DNA of 64,000 nt from FEB-10 sp963710645 (GTDB lineage Bacteria; Acidobacteriota; Thermoanaerobaculia; Thermoanaerobaculales; Sulfomarinibacteraceae): positions 186,001 to 250,000 of the forward strand of contig CAVQBD010000003.1 in assembly GCA_963710645.1 (NCBI GenBank), read 5' to 3'. This document shows positions 7,642-16,760 of the stretch, piece after piece (position 1 is the stretch's first letter; each line of letters starts with the position of its first letter). Made by a program: the position numbers and the translations under genes. The notes under the pieces were generated by a model. It searched no databases, was not told the origin of the DNA, and saw only the letters and a list, made by a program, of their open reading frames with translations.

Positions 7642-8942
7642 GAGTTACCTCCAAAGGTGTGAGAGAAGTTGTACTTGAACGAGAACTGAATCTTGAAGTC
7701 GTCGACGGTCCAGCCGTCGGCGAAGTTCTCGCGGTTGCCATACTGCAGCTCGGCGCCGTACATGACGTTCGGCACCGGGGTATGCAGCAGGTTGACCAGG
7801 GCGTACTGCCCCTTGGAGAACGCGCTGGCGTCCTGGCTGCTCGCGTTGTCGATGTCGGTCAGCGAGAAGCCGATCGAGGTGGTCCACTCGCTGTTCCAGC
7901 TGTGGTCGAGGAAGGCCACCACGCCGAGGATCGGCAGAGCAACGCCCTTGATGGGCGCTGTGGGATTGCCCGGGTTGGGCTCGATGCCGATGTCGACGGT
8001 GGCGTCGTTGAAGTAGTTCTCGATCGCCTCGCCGTAGACCACCTGCAGCCTGAGAGTGTTCGAATCGCCGAGCTTGAGGTTTGAACTCAGGTTGATGCCC
8101 CAGCCAGTGACGCCGCCAGACAGATCGTACTCGTCGGTGCCGTTGTCCTCCCACTCGATGCGGCGCAGGATGCCTGCGACTTCAACGTACCCCCAGTCAC
8201 CGGCGTGGCGGTACTCGGCCGACAGGTCGGGCAGAGGAAAGCGCGCCGAAACATCATCGAGGCCGGTATTTTCGTCGTATTGCCCCTGGTCGCCGCTCGC
8301 GCCCGGTCGTTCGAGCGCGACGGTGAGCCTGGTGTCGCCCTTGATGGGCATCCACCGCACCTGGACGTTGCGGAAGAAGATCATACCGCTGGGTCCCCAG
8401 TACTCGAGCGAGTTGGGGAACACATCGATGTCCATGAACGGGCTCCAGGTCTGGCCGGCTCCGAAGTGGCCGAGTTCGCCGTATGCGTGACGCAGGCGAA
8501 AGGTGGTCTGGCCGGCGTCGTCACCCACCCCGAAGAGCTCGAACTCGAAGATGGTGTAGACCTCGCCGAGCTTTGTCGGGAAGTACGCCTTGGTGCCGAA
8601 CCGGGTCTGCCGAACGCTGAAGTAGGTGTTGCCGTCGGTGCCGAATTCGTTCTCGTAGGCCGGCAGCTTGGTCGGCCGCATCACGTCGAACCAGTTGGGG
8701 TCGATCTGGCCGGTGCGGTAGCCAATGTCGGTCATGGCGAAGCCGTAGATCTCCATCCGCGGCTTGAGCTGCTCCGCCTCTTCAGCATCGATGTCGTCGT
8801 TCGTCTCCGACTTCATTCCGGTCTCAGCCGTCAGCTCCTGCGGGTCGGCGGCGGCCACAGTGCATGGGGCCGCGAGCAGCAACAGGAGCGCGAGTGTCAC
8901 GCCTCCGGCCGCCAACGGCCATTTGTGTTCATCGTTCCTCAT
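7638..8942 (-). CDS. DcaP-like outer-membrane porin
   Basis: This 434-residue protein has a signal peptide (VTLALLLLLAAPCTVAAA) and a beta-barrel with family-like segments IYGFAMTDIGYR, FSVRQTRFGTKAYFPT, FRLRHAYGELGHFGAGQTWS and MDIDVFPNSLEYWGPSG. These match DcaP-type trimeric porins, which carry dicarboxylates, peptides or small drugs. A short coiled acidic region after the signal (DDIDAEEAEQLKP) also fits DcaP. The protein ends FKYNFSHTFGGNS, so it lacks the C-terminal aromatic. AAAGGAGAAA precedes the ATG. The stop overlaps the glutaminase start. The likely role is outer-membrane passage of amino acids or acids for the enzymes next to it. Confidence 0.84.
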   Translation of the reverse strand: MRNDEHKWPLAAGGVTLALLLLLAAPCTVAAADPQELTAETGMKSETNDDIDAEEAEQLKPRMEIYGFAMTDIGYRTGQIDPNWFDVMRPTKLPAYENEFGTDGNTYFSVRQTRFGTKAYFPTKLGEVYTIFEFELFGVGDDAGQTTFRLRHAYGELGHFGAGQTWSPFMDIDVFPNSLEYWGPSGMIFFRNVQVRWMPIKGDTRLTVALERPGASGDQGQYDENTGLDDVSARFPLPDLSAEYRHAGDWGYVEVAGILRRIEWEDNGTDEYDLSGGVTGWGINLSSNLKLGDSNTLRLQVVYGEAIENYFNDATVDIGIEPNPGNPTAPIKGVALPILGVVAFLDHSWNSEWTTSIGFSLTDIDNASSQDASAFSKGQYALVNLLHTPVPNVMYGAELQYGNRENFADGWTVDDFKIQFSFKYNFSHTFGGNS

Positions 8943-9063
8943 GTGCGTTTCTCCTTTTCTCGATCCGATTCAGTGATTTGATTTTCCAATATCGATACGG
9001 TCGTTTGGGCGCTTGGTCGTGTTGTGGGGCTGCCACCCGCCCGGTCCTCATATTCCCTTTCCA

Positions 9064-10221
9064 TCAATTCCTCGCCCCCGTTCCCGACGCCGGGGTCCAC
9101 GGTGGCGCAACGTGGAGGTCGTTGGCGTGAGCCTGCTCCCACGCCCGCACCTTGACCCGGGCCGCGTCGAAGAGTCTCTCGTAGTTGCCCTTGCGCACTT
9201 TGTAGCTTGCCTCCGGCGTCAGCAGAGCCCAGAGTGGCGCGTAGGCGTCGTAGACCGCGACCTGGGCCGCGGCCGAGCTCGGCGCCACGACATCGGTGCC
9301 GAAGAGGAAGCGGTCGGGGTAACGATTGATCATGTCGGCGGTGTGTTGGGTCGTCTCCGGTGTCGCCGTCACGTACTTGGCGACCTCGTCCCACGAGATG
9401 TCCATGTAGACGTGCGCCAGGGTGGGATCGGTGCAGATCTTCTCGACGATCGCAGCCTGCTGCTCGAGTGGACGCACGACCCGGCCAACCCCGAGATGCG
9501 CCCAGATAATCGTGGTTTCAGGGTGGTGCGCGAAGAGTTCCTTCAACTGGGCGAGAATGTACGGCTCCTGGTCCGGCTTCGGGAACGGCATGTTGATGTC
9601 GTTGTGGAGGATGACCACCAGCCCGACTTCACCGGCGAAGTCGAAAATCCGGTCGAGCGCCGGATCGGTCAGGCTCGCCACCTCTCCGGCCACCTTCGCC
9701 GACACGAACTCCTTGTGGATGGTGAACTCACCGATCCCGGAGAACACCCCCGGAAAGGTCAGCAGCACCCGCCGAATGTGGTCGGCCGCGTACATGTCGG
9801 CGGGGTTGAAACCGGTGATCATGGGGTCGAAGCGTTCCTGCTGCTCCGGTGTCAGCGACTTGTATGCCATCGCAATGTGGGCGTCGGTGAACGAGTAGTA
9901 GTAGAGCGGCGCATCGGACTGCAGGTAATAGGTCGGCGCGAAGTCGCCGGTGTTGCCGTACGACCACATCTGCTGCAGCGGCAGGCCGAACACCGTAGAG
10001 CGGCCGATCGTCGTGCCCATCAACTCGACGTAGTCGTGGATGTCCGTGCCCTCCTGGATGTAGTTCGTGATGTGGAAGTGCGAGTCAAAAAACTCGGCGT
10101 CCGCCGGCACCTGCGCCGCGGCCGGCAGGCTCGAGAGCGTGGCGACGAGGACGAAGATGAGCCTGAGCGCCAGCCCAAAATGCCGGATGGTGATGTGTCC
10201 ATCGTGATGATGCGTGTTCAT
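9064..10221 (-). CDS. exported amidohydrolase-2 family protein
   Basis: This 385-residue protein has a signal peptide (LALRLIFVLVATLSSLPAAAQ) and a metal-dependent TIM-barrel hydrolase domain of the amidohydrolase_2 type. Metal and catalytic motifs in order are FFDSHFHIT, VVILHND, IIWAHLGVG and FLFGTDVVAP. Family members hydrolyse or decarboxylate varied substrates; nothing here fixes the substrate. GAGGAAG lies 7 nt before the ATG. The gene starts 30 bp after the DUF3011-porin and is in the same direction, so the two are probably co-transcribed. The DcaP porin follows 121 bp later. Confidence 0.85.
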   Translation of the reverse strand: MNTHHHDGHITIRHFGLALRLIFVLVATLSSLPAAAQVPADAEFFDSHFHITNYIQEGTDIHDYVELMGTTIGRSTVFGLPLQQMWSYGNTGDFAPTYYLQSDAPLYYYSFTDAHIAMAYKSLTPEQQERFDPMITGFNPADMYAADHIRRVLLTFPGVFSGIGEFTIHKEFVSAKVAGEVASLTDPALDRIFDFAGEVGLVVILHNDINMPFPKPDQEPYILAQLKELFAHHPETTIIWAHLGVGRVVRPLEQQAAIVEKICTDPTLAHVYMDISWDEVAKYVTATPETTQHTADMINRYPDRFLFGTDVVAPSSAAAQVAVYDAYAPLWALLTPEASYKVRKGNYERLFDAARVKVRAWEQAHANDLHVAPPWTPASGTGARN

Positions 10222-10251
10222 GTCTTCCTCTCTCCTTTCGTATGCAGTGCC

Positions 10252-11850
10252 TCAGAAGAAGATCGAAAATGCCGCCGACACCGTCGTGCCGTCCTGGCCG
10301 CCCGTGTAGTAGCCGAAAGTACTCGAGACCGGAGATCTGTTGACGTCGATGACCTGGAGGTTGAGCCGGTGATTCCGCGTGTTGAAGGGGTACCAGTTCG
10401 TACCGATCAGGTACTCCGAGCTGTCGTCAAAGCCCGCGTCTTCGTCGCCGAAGATCTGCGAGGTCGCGGCGTAGAGTTCGAGTTTCTGTTTGATGGGGAA
10501 GAACGCCGCCTGGACATAAAAACCGGTGTCCACGATCTCGTCGACCGGCAAGGCGCCATCCGCCTGGAACCCGTTGAGCGTCCGGTGGTAGAACTCGGTC
10601 TGGAAGAAGAAACCCCGGTACTTCAGACCGGCATCGAACGCGAGGACCTGATAGTCCGCGTTGGTCACCGTGACACCCGGCGCCAGAGACCCCTCTGCGA
10701 ACAGATTCAGACTGTCTGCGAGTTTCAGAGCGGTGTTCCCCGGGTTGGTGCCGATCGCCGTGTACCGCTCCTCGGGGCTCAGAACCGTCGACACACCGAA
10801 ACGGGTCGCCAGATCCTCGTGATATTCCCAGTCGCCATAGCCGCCCCTGGGGCCGAACTCGTGGGTCGTCGGCATCCACCAGACCGAGCCGCCGTAGGTG
10901 AAGTGCCGGTCGATCTGGCTGGCGGTGACGCCCAGGGTGCTCGAGGTGTTTCCCATCGACGCGCTGTACCAGAGGCCCGGCAGGACCTCTCCATTCGCCC
11001 AAAGGCCCTGGGCAAAGAACGGCCGGAAGAACTCATCGGCCATGACGCGGTCGTTGCCGAGCCAGTAGGGGTGCGAGCCGAGCATCGACCTCGAGCCCGG
11101 GTTGCCGAAGATCCCGGCATAGAGGCTGAACTTCTTGTCGAACTGGTAGCCGATGTTGCCGAAGATGGCACTCTGGTTGGTTGTGTTGACGGTCCAAAAC
11201 GCGATTGTGTAGCGTAGTTTCGGCGTCGCCATCCAGCCGTTCAGCCAGACGAGGATCCGGTGAGAGTAGATGTCCCGCCGGGCGTCGACGGGATGCTGGT
11301 TGCCGAGGTGGTCGGTGAACATCTGGTCGGCGGGCATCTGGTTCATGTACCGAAGCAGCGCGTAGGCGCTGATGGAGAGTTCCCCTGCTTCGCTTGTGCC
11401 GACGACGAACCCCTTGCCGGGATCGTACACACCCCAGGACTCGTTGGCCGGGGCCTCCGCGACACCGGCGTCAGGCGGCGGAGACGCGTCATGGCTCACC
11501 GCCGCGGTGTCCTCAGGAGTCGTTGCCGCAGTTTTCATGTCCGCGTCGGGCTCGAGCGGGGCGGCGGCCACCAGGAACTCGCCGCCGCAGCCCTCTGTGA
11601 CCCACACACCTGTGCCGTCATAGCCCCAGGTTCTGCCCAGCAGGCAGGCCACCTCCCCCGTCTCTCGAACCAACAGGACGCCAGCCGACGTGTCGGCCGG
11701 GCAGTGTTGGCGCTCGTCGACCCCTGACGTGCAACTAACGGTCGCAATCGGGCCCGCGTTTCTTGTCGGCGCCTGCGCCAGGGCCATGGGCGCCAGACAC
11801 AGGGCTCCAGTTGCTGACAAGAACATCACCCGGGTTCCGAAACTCATCAT
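10252..11850 (-). CDS. DUF3011 domain fused to an outer-membrane porin barrel
   Basis: This 532-residue exported protein starts at 11850 with AAGGAG 8 nt upstream; a longer frame to 12306 is an artefact reading across the receiver gene. After the signal peptide, residues about 33-90 form a DUF3011 domain with paired cysteines (VSCTSG, HCPADTSAGVLLVR, ACLLGRTWGYD, GVWVTEGCGGEF). An Ala/Pro/Asp-rich linker follows to about residue 140. The rest is a beta-barrel resembling phosphate-selective OprO/P-like porins, ending in SAAFSIFF with the terminal Phe expected by the Bam machinery. It begins 2 nt after the stop of the receiver-only regulator, so the two are tightly coupled. The DUF3011 head could bind a ligand or peptidoglycan, which is an inference. 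Confidence 0.82.
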   Translation of the reverse strand: MMSFGTRVMFLSATGALCLAPMALAQAPTRNAGPIATVSCTSGVDERQHCPADTSAGVLLVRETGEVACLLGRTWGYDGTGVWVTEGCGGEFLVAAAPLEPDADMKTAATTPEDTAAVSHDASPPPDAGVAEAPANESWGVYDPGKGFVVGTSEAGELSISAYALLRYMNQMPADQMFTDHLGNQHPVDARRDIYSHRILVWLNGWMATPKLRYTIAFWTVNTTNQSAIFGNIGYQFDKKFSLYAGIFGNPGSRSMLGSHPYWLGNDRVMADEFFRPFFAQGLWANGEVLPGLWYSASMGNTSSTLGVTASQIDRHFTYGGSVWWMPTTHEFGPRGGYGDWEYHEDLATRFGVSTVLSPEERYTAIGTNPGNTALKLADSLNLFAEGSLAPGVTVTNADYQVLAFDAGLKYRGFFFQTEFYHRTLNGFQADGALPVDEIVDTGFYVQAAFFPIKQKLELYAATSQIFGDEDAGFDDSSEYLIGTNWYPFNTRNHRLNLQVIDVNRSPVSSTFGYYTGGQDGTTVSAAFSIFF

Positions 11851-11852
11851 CT

Positions 11853-12251
11853 CTAAACTCCTTCTTCGGCGTGTTTTGGGATGTGACGGACGGCATCGAT
11901 GGACGGCAACAGATCGGTGCCGATCGCCCGCTTGAGCACGAAGGCATCGGCGCCGGCCTCCATCGCCGCGAGGCGCACGCTCTGTTCGTCGTGGACACTG
12001 AGGACGATCACCTTGAGGTCCGGACAGCGCTGCCGCAGCTCTCGCAACCAGCCCATGCCTTTGCCCGGAGCCAGCGACAGGTCGACGACCGCGACCTCGG
12101 GCCGAAGCCGAACCGCTCCTTCGAGGAGCGAGGTCTCGTCGGCGACCATGACCACCGATCCAAAGGCCGTCTCGAGCAGGCCGCGGACGCCCTCCGTGAG
12201 ACCGTGGTGGCGGTCCGCCAGCAGAGCGCAGCTCAGGGGGTTCTCTGACAT
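11853..12251 (-). CDS. receiver-only response regulator (paralogue 2)
   Basis: This 132-residue CheY-like receiver has Asp57 in VAVVDLSLAP, and LSVHDE and FVLKRAIG for the Thr/Ser and Lys switch positions. It has no output domain. It is nearly identical in long stretches to the regulator at 3402-3848, for example DRHHGLTEGVR and SLLEGA.RLRP, so a duplication is clear. It lacks the Ser/Thr/Pro tail of its paralogue. Two tandem copies of the shared upstream motif lie 82-128 bp ahead of the start. The DUF3011-porin gene begins 2 nt after its stop. The two-component kinase and LuxR-type regulator upstream are natural partners. Confidence 0.87.
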   Translation of the reverse strand: MSENPLSCALLADRHHGLTEGVRGLLETAFGSVVMVADETSLLEGAVRLRPEVAVVDLSLAPGKGMGWLRELRQRCPDLKVIVLSVHDEQSVRLAAMEAGADAFVLKRAIGTDLLPSIDAVRHIPKHAEEGV

Positions 12252-12333
12252 TGAGACCTTCTCTCCGCGACAGTGCTCTTCGCGTTGTCTGCCTGAAAAT
12301 CGGCATTAAACGGACGTTAGCCGAGAATCGAAG

Positions 12334-12356
12334 GGCTGTGACCTCGGGATCTTACG
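12334..12356 (-). promoter_or_regulatory. shared upstream motif, copy D1
   Basis: Read toward the receiver gene this is CGTAAGATCCCGAGGTCACA plus GCC, beginning 82 bp before the start at 12251. It is the downstream member of a tandem pair with a 23-bp repeat period, about two helical turns. Confidence 0.55.
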
Positions 12357-12379
12357 GGCCGTGACCTCGCAAATTTACG
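12357..12379 (-). promoter_or_regulatory. shared upstream motif, copy D2
   Basis: Read toward the receiver gene this is CGTAAATTTGCGAGGTCACG plus GCC, directly abutting copy D1. The flank TGTGGCT..GAAGC beyond it resembles the flank of copy C at 5726-5750, so the conserved block is longer than the core. Confidence 0.5.
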
Positions 12380-12409
12380 GGGCGTGTGGCTCGGAAGCTT
12401 CGAGGCGGA

Positions 12410-13063
12410 CTAGAGCTCGACGAGGCCGTGCTTGATCGCGAAGTGGATCAGCTCGGCGTTGGTGTGCAGGTCCAGCGTCTCCATCATCTGGTACTTGTGG
12501 AACTCCACCGTCCGGGTCGAGATCTCCAGGTTCGCGGCGATCTCTTTCGCCGAACGCCCTTCGGCCAGGAGGCGAAGAACCTCCCGCTGTCGCAACGTGA
12601 TTGAAGCGACGGGGTCGTCGCCCACGTGCTCCGGATCCTGCTTCATGGCGTCCAGGACTTCACCCGCGAGCTGCGGCGTGAGGTAGGTCTTACCCTGGAG
12701 GGCGGCACGGATCGCCATCACCAGCTCCGCCGACGCCGAGTGCTTGAGCACGAAGCCCGACGCCCCGGCGTCGAGAGCGCGCCGCGCGAACATCACGTCC
12801 CGGTGCATGGTCAGAAACACCACGGGCGTTCGATCTCCGTCCTGCCGCAACCGCATGAGAGCTTCGATGCCGTTGAGGTGGGGCATGGTGACGTCGGCGA
12901 CGATCACGTCGGGACGCAAATTCGCGACCTCCTCGATCAACGCCCGCCCGTCCACCACCACGCCCACCAGGTCGAACTCGGGGGTGAGCAGGCTCTTCAG
13001 CGCCTCGGCCACTAAGAGGTGATCGTCGGCGAGGAGCACACGCGGTCGACGGGCAGAGCTCAT
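12410..13063 (-). CDS. NarL/FixJ-family response regulator
   Basis: This 217-residue protein has a receiver domain (residues 8-122) with the acidic pair Asp13-Asp14, phosphoacceptor Asp57 in IVADVTMPHLNG and the Lys in FVLKHS. A LuxR-type helix-turn-helix follows at about residues 150-210 (TLRQREVLRLLAEGRSAKEIA, then ISTRTVEFHKYQMM). Its start overlaps the stop of the histidine kinase by ATGA, so the two form one translationally coupled two-component system. It is the best candidate in the window for binding the five-copy upstream motif, since the nearest target begins about 150 bp downstream. That link is an inference. Confidence 0.94.
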   Translation of the reverse strand: MSSARRPRVLLADDHLLVAEALKSLLTPEFDLVGVVVDGRALIEEVANLRPDVIVADVTMPHLNGIEALMRLRQDGDRTPVVFLTMHRDVMFARRALDAGASGFVLKHSASAELVMAIRAALQGKTYLTPQLAGEVLDAMKQDPEHVGDDPVASITLRQREVLRLLAEGRSAKEIAANLEISTRTVEFHKYQMMETLDLHTNAELIHFAIKHGLVEL

Positions 13064-15045
13064 GGGGCCTCTCCTCCGGTGGGAACCCAGGCGATGACTG
13101 AAGTGCCCCCACCGGGCGAACTCTCGAGGTCGAGCGTACCGTTCACCAACCGTACCCGTTCGCGCATGCTCGCCAGACCGAGGCTCCTGCCCCTTCCCGG
13201 ACTCGCCGGATCGAAGCCGACGCCGTCGTCACGGACTGCGAGGAGCAGACCATGGTCCATCGGCCGCAGGGTGACGCTGGCAGCCCCGACACCGGCGTGG
13301 CGGGCCACGTTGTTCAGCGCCTCCTGCGCCACGCGGAACAGACAGAGCGCCTCCCCTTTCCCGACGGCGGCTGGCAGCGGATCGAGCTTCAACGAGAGCT
13401 CGATCCGGCGCTGGCGACCCTGCCGTTCACACTCCGCCCGCAGCGCCTCGACGAGGCCGAGTTCGTCAAGGACCGACGGGTGGAGCTGGTACGCCAGAGA
13501 GTGGATATCCTCGCTGAGACGCACGAGCCCTTCGCGAACCGACCGCATCGCAGATGCCTGCGGTCCGTCTGAATCGGCAAGCTCTGCGCGGCCGGCCTCG
13601 ATCGCCAGCACGGCAACCCGCTGCGTCAGGTCGTCGTGCAGCTCGCGCGCGAGCAGCGCGCGCTCCTCCTCGTGAGCGCCGATCAACCGCCTGCTCAGAT
13701 TACGCAACTCGTTCTCGACCTGCTTGGATTCCGTGACATCGCGAAAGACACCGAAGGTGCGGAGCGCCCGTCCGATGGCGTCGCGCTCCGCGACCCCGGC
13801 CAGGTGGTGAATCCACCTCTCACCTCGGCTCGGATGGACGTACCGATACTCGATGGAGACCCGATCTAGCCTCCTGTCCTGCATCTGCTGTCGACGATCC
13901 AACACGCGCGGAAGGTCTTCAGGGTGCAGGTGCTCCATCCAGAACTCCAGGGCCTGGAGGCCCAGCTCACGGTCGGGGGGAATTCCACAGAGGTCGCGCA
14001 GCCGGTCGTCGATGAACATGACGCCAGAGTCGAAATCCGCCTCGTAGAACGCCAGGCCGGCGAGCTCGGCGCCCGCGGCCAGACGGGCTTCGCTCGCGCG
14101 AAACGATTCTTCGCTCAGCTTCCGCTCGGTGATGTCGATCGAAACGCCCATCAGACGCTCCGGCTCGCCGGTGGAGTCGTACCGGGGCCGCCCGCGGGAA
14201 GAGATCCATCGCACGCTGCCGTCGGCGAGGAGGATCCGGTAATCAACGCTCACGGGATCGCCGGTCCGCGCGGACTGCCCGATGGCCTTGCGAACGGCAT
14301 CCCAGTCCTCGGGGTGGACGGACGCCTCGAATCGCTCCATGCTGATGGCCTCGTCCGACGAGAACCCGAAGATCGCCCGACCTCTCTCGGTGGCCCAGAA
14401 CATCCCGGTGCTGAATTCCAGCATCCACAGCCCCGCACCGGCGGAATCCACCGCCAGGGCCAGGCGCTCCTCGCTCTCCTGCAGGCTCAACACGTGGCTT
14501 TTGCGGGCGAGCGCATTGGCAAAGACGTGCGCGACCAGTTGCAGCCGATTGACCACCGCATCCGGCCAGCCGCGCTCCGCCTGCAGGGTATTGAATGCCA
14601 GGGCGCCCACGGGCGGCCCGCCCCCCACCGCGAGCGGGAGACACAGATTCGACTTGATGCCGCTCAGGCGGGCGCTCTCCCGGTCGACGGCGGCCTCGGC
14701 CGGCAGCTCCTCCATCGAGGAGAGGACAACCATGCGACCGGCCAGCATTTCTCCAACGACCCAGGGGTACTGCTCCTGGTGCAAAGGCTGGGCAGGTTGC
14801 GCACCCTCCGGGGCGGGGTGGACATGGGTGGGCGCAATGACGCCCGGGTCGTCAGTCGACCACTGCCAGAGGACAGCGAGATCGATTCCGAGATGCTCGC
14901 AGACGCGGCGCAGCGCGTCCTCGATCTGGTGGTCCACATCGGCCGGCGGCAGGTTGACGAACTTCGACGACAGATCGGCGAGCAGCTCCTCGAAGCGCAG
15001 GCGTTCCCGGAGATCTGAGTGCTGGTGGGCTGTGTCGCCAGTCAT
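13060..15045 (-). CDS. GAF/PAS sensor histidine kinase (HisKA_3 type)
   Basis: This protein has about 661 residues and no clear membrane segment. Order: a GAF domain (about 20-180, with SNLCLPLAVGGGPPVGALAF), a first PAS (about 190-310, ending MGVSIDITERK), a second PAS (about 320-440, ending FGVFRDVTESKQ), a HisKA_3 dimerisation domain with the phospho-accepting His470 in ARELHDDLTQRV, and a HATPase (QEALNNVARHAG, VRDDGVGFDP, GLASMRERV). The signal is probably a soluble or redox ligand. The start at 15045 avoids overlap with the divergent transporter at 15105; a GTG at 15096 is the alternative, and neither has a strong ribosome site. It overlaps the response regulator by ATGA. Confidence 0.92.
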   Translation of the reverse strand: MTGDTAHQHSDLRERLRFEELLADLSSKFVNLPPADVDHQIEDALRRVCEHLGIDLAVLWQWSTDDPGVIAPTHVHPAPEGAQPAQPLHQEQYPWVVGEMLAGRMVVLSSMEELPAEAAVDRESARLSGIKSNLCLPLAVGGGPPVGALAFNTLQAERGWPDAVVNRLQLVAHVFANALARKSHVLSLQESEERLALAVDSAGAGLWMLEFSTGMFWATERGRAIFGFSSDEAISMERFEASVHPEDWDAVRKAIGQSARTGDPVSVDYRILLADGSVRWISSRGRPRYDSTGEPERLMGVSIDITERKLSEESFRASEARLAAGAELAGLAFYEADFDSGVMFIDDRLRDLCGIPPDRELGLQALEFWMEHLHPEDLPRVLDRRQQMQDRRLDRVSIEYRYVHPSRGERWIHHLAGVAERDAIGRALRTFGVFRDVTESKQVENELRNLSRRLIGAHEEERALLARELHDDLTQRVAVLAIEAGRAELADSDGPQASAMRSVREGLVRLSEDIHSLAYQLHPSVLDELGLVEALRAECERQGRQRRIELSLKLDPLPAAVGKGEALCLFRVAQEALNNVARHAGVGAASVTLRPMDHGLLLAVRDDGVGFDPASPGRGRSLGLASMRERVRLVNGTLDLESSPGGGTSVIAWVPTGGEAP

Positions 15046-15104
15046 CGGGACATTTTTGCACAGCCATCCGGGATCCGACAGAGGCCCGTAGTACACTGCC
15101 GACC

Positions 15105-16760
15105 ATGCAGATCTTTATTGACTTCCTTCGCAACCAACCGGTAATGACGTTGTTTCTGGTGTTCGGGCTGGGGCACCTGATCGGTCGCGTCCGCATCGGA
15201 GTTGTGACCCTCGGGCCGGTCGCGGGGGTCCTGTTCGTCGGGCTCGGTTTCGGGTATCTGGGCTTCGAGATGTCACCCGGGGCCCAGGCGGTCGGATTTG
15301 CATTATTCATCTTCTCGGTCGGATACCAGGCCGGACCACGTTTTTTCGATGTGCTCCGAACCGATGGGCGCAAATACCTGGTGATCGCACTGATCGTGAC
15401 CGTGACGGGCGTGGTTGCCGCCGTCGGACTCGCGCGCGCGTTTGGGTTCGAACCGGGCACCGGAGCCGGTCTGCTCGCAGGCGGCCTCACGAGTTCGCCG
15501 ACGCTGGCGGCGGCACAGGACGCGATCCAAGGTGGCACTGTCAGTCCGCCGGAGGGATGGAGCGTCGATCAGATGGTCGGCAACATCACCACCGGGTATG
15601 CGATCACCTACATATTCGGTCTCGCCGGGCTGATTTTGATCGTCAAACTGTTGCCCGCGTTGATCGGCATCAATCTCGCCGACGAGGCAAAACGTTACGA
15701 GACTACGATGCATGCAGCCGTCCCCGACGCCGCGGACAGGGCTGGCTTCCGCGCCTATCGGGTATCGAATGAAGATTTCATCCGAATGCCCTTCGATGAG
15801 CTCCGCGAGCTTTGGGACGGGTTCTCCTGGGTCCGGCTGCGTCGCGGCGATGCGTTCATCGACCCTCGCTCGATCGAACGGCTCGAACTTGACGATGAGG
15901 TCATCGTTCTCGGTTCGCCGGCGTTCCTGGACCGCATTCATACGCTCGGTGAGGACATCAGCTTTGTGCAAGAGACGGCCGGACCGATGGAAACTGCCCG
16001 GGTCATTGTGCAGCGCAAAGATGTCGTCGGACGGACTCTGGCGGACCTCGAAATCGCGAGGAACTTCGGCGTCTATGCCGAAGGCGTGACCCGGATGGGC
16101 AAAGACATCTCTCTTGAGCTTTCGGTCGAGATGCGCCGCGGTGACGAGATCAAGGTCACCGGACCGACGGCCAATATCGACGCCCTCGGCGATGCCCTCG
16201 GCGAGGTCCAACGGGACAACAACGAAACCGATCTGCTGGTGCTTGCCGTCGGCATCGTGGCAGGGGTGTTCCTTGGCACCTTATCGATCACCGTTTTCGA
16301 CCTTTCGATTGGTCTCGGCTCGGCCGGAGGTCTTCTGGTGTCCGGAATCATCATCGGCTTCTTGAACAGTGTCCGTTCGGCATTCGGTGTCTTCCCCGAG
16401 GCGGCGCAGAACCTGCTCAAAGATTTCGGCCTGCAGTTGTTCATGATCGGTGTCGGGCTGCGCGCAGGAGCCGACATCGTGGAGACCTTCATGCAGGCCG
16501 GGCCTCAGCTTGTCGCGGCCGGAGCCGTGGTGACCTTGGTTCCCCTGCTCATCGCGTACTTCGTTGGCAATCGCCTGATGCATTTGAATCCGGCCATCCT
16601 GTTTGGAGCGATCGCCGGCGCGATGACCAGCGGTGCGACGTTGAGTGTGGTGACCGGTGAGGCGAAGAGCAATATCCCCGCTCTGGGGTACACGGGTACC
16701 TACGCATTTTCTAACGTCTTCCTGACGGTTGCGGGGCCGATCGTCGTGGCCCTCGCCTGA
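15105..16760 (+). CDS. AspT/YidE-family transporter with TrkA-C domains
   Basis: This 551-residue membrane protein is of the aspartate:alanine exchanger family (AAEx). Two halves of hydrophobic helices (residues about 5-190 and 370-551) flank a soluble middle carrying two TrkA-C (RCK-C) regulatory domains (VLGSPAFLDRIHTLGED and IKVTGPTANIDALGD mark their ends). Family signatures are GLTSSPTLAAAQDA in the first half and GAIAGAMTSGATLSVV in the second. It is divergent from the histidine kinase with 59 bp between starts, so they share a control region. It may exchange amino or carboxylic acids, which would fit the exported glutaminase nearby; the substrate is not shown by the sequence. Confidence 0.86.
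   Translation: MQIFIDFLRNQPVMTLFLVFGLGHLIGRVRIGVVTLGPVAGVLFVGLGFGYLGFEMSPGAQAVGFALFIFSVGYQAGPRFFDVLRTDGRKYLVIALIVTVTGVVAAVGLARAFGFEPGTGAGLLAGGLTSSPTLAAAQDAIQGGTVSPPEGWSVDQMVGNITTGYAITYIFGLAGLILIVKLLPALIGINLADEAKRYETTMHAAVPDAADRAGFRAYRVSNEDFIRMPFDELRELWDGFSWVRLRRGDAFIDPRSIERLELDDEVIVLGSPAFLDRIHTLGEDISFVQETAGPMETARVIVQRKDVVGRTLADLEIARNFGVYAEGVTRMGKDISLELSVEMRRGDEIKVTGPTANIDALGDALGEVQRDNNETDLLVLAVGIVAGVFLGTLSITVFDLSIGLGSAGGLLVSGIIIGFLNSVRSAFGVFPEAAQNLLKDFGLQLFMIGVGLRAGADIVETFMQAGPQLVAAGAVVTLVPLLIAYFVGNRLMHLNPAILFGAIAGAMTSGATLSVVTGEAKSNIPALGYTGTYAFSNVFLTVAGPIVVALA

Noticed and set aside
10252..12306. One 684-residue frame joining the receiver gene region to the porin
   Set aside because: The first 150 residues are an out-of-frame reading of the receiver gene. 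The porin signal peptide and ribosome site lie at 11850.
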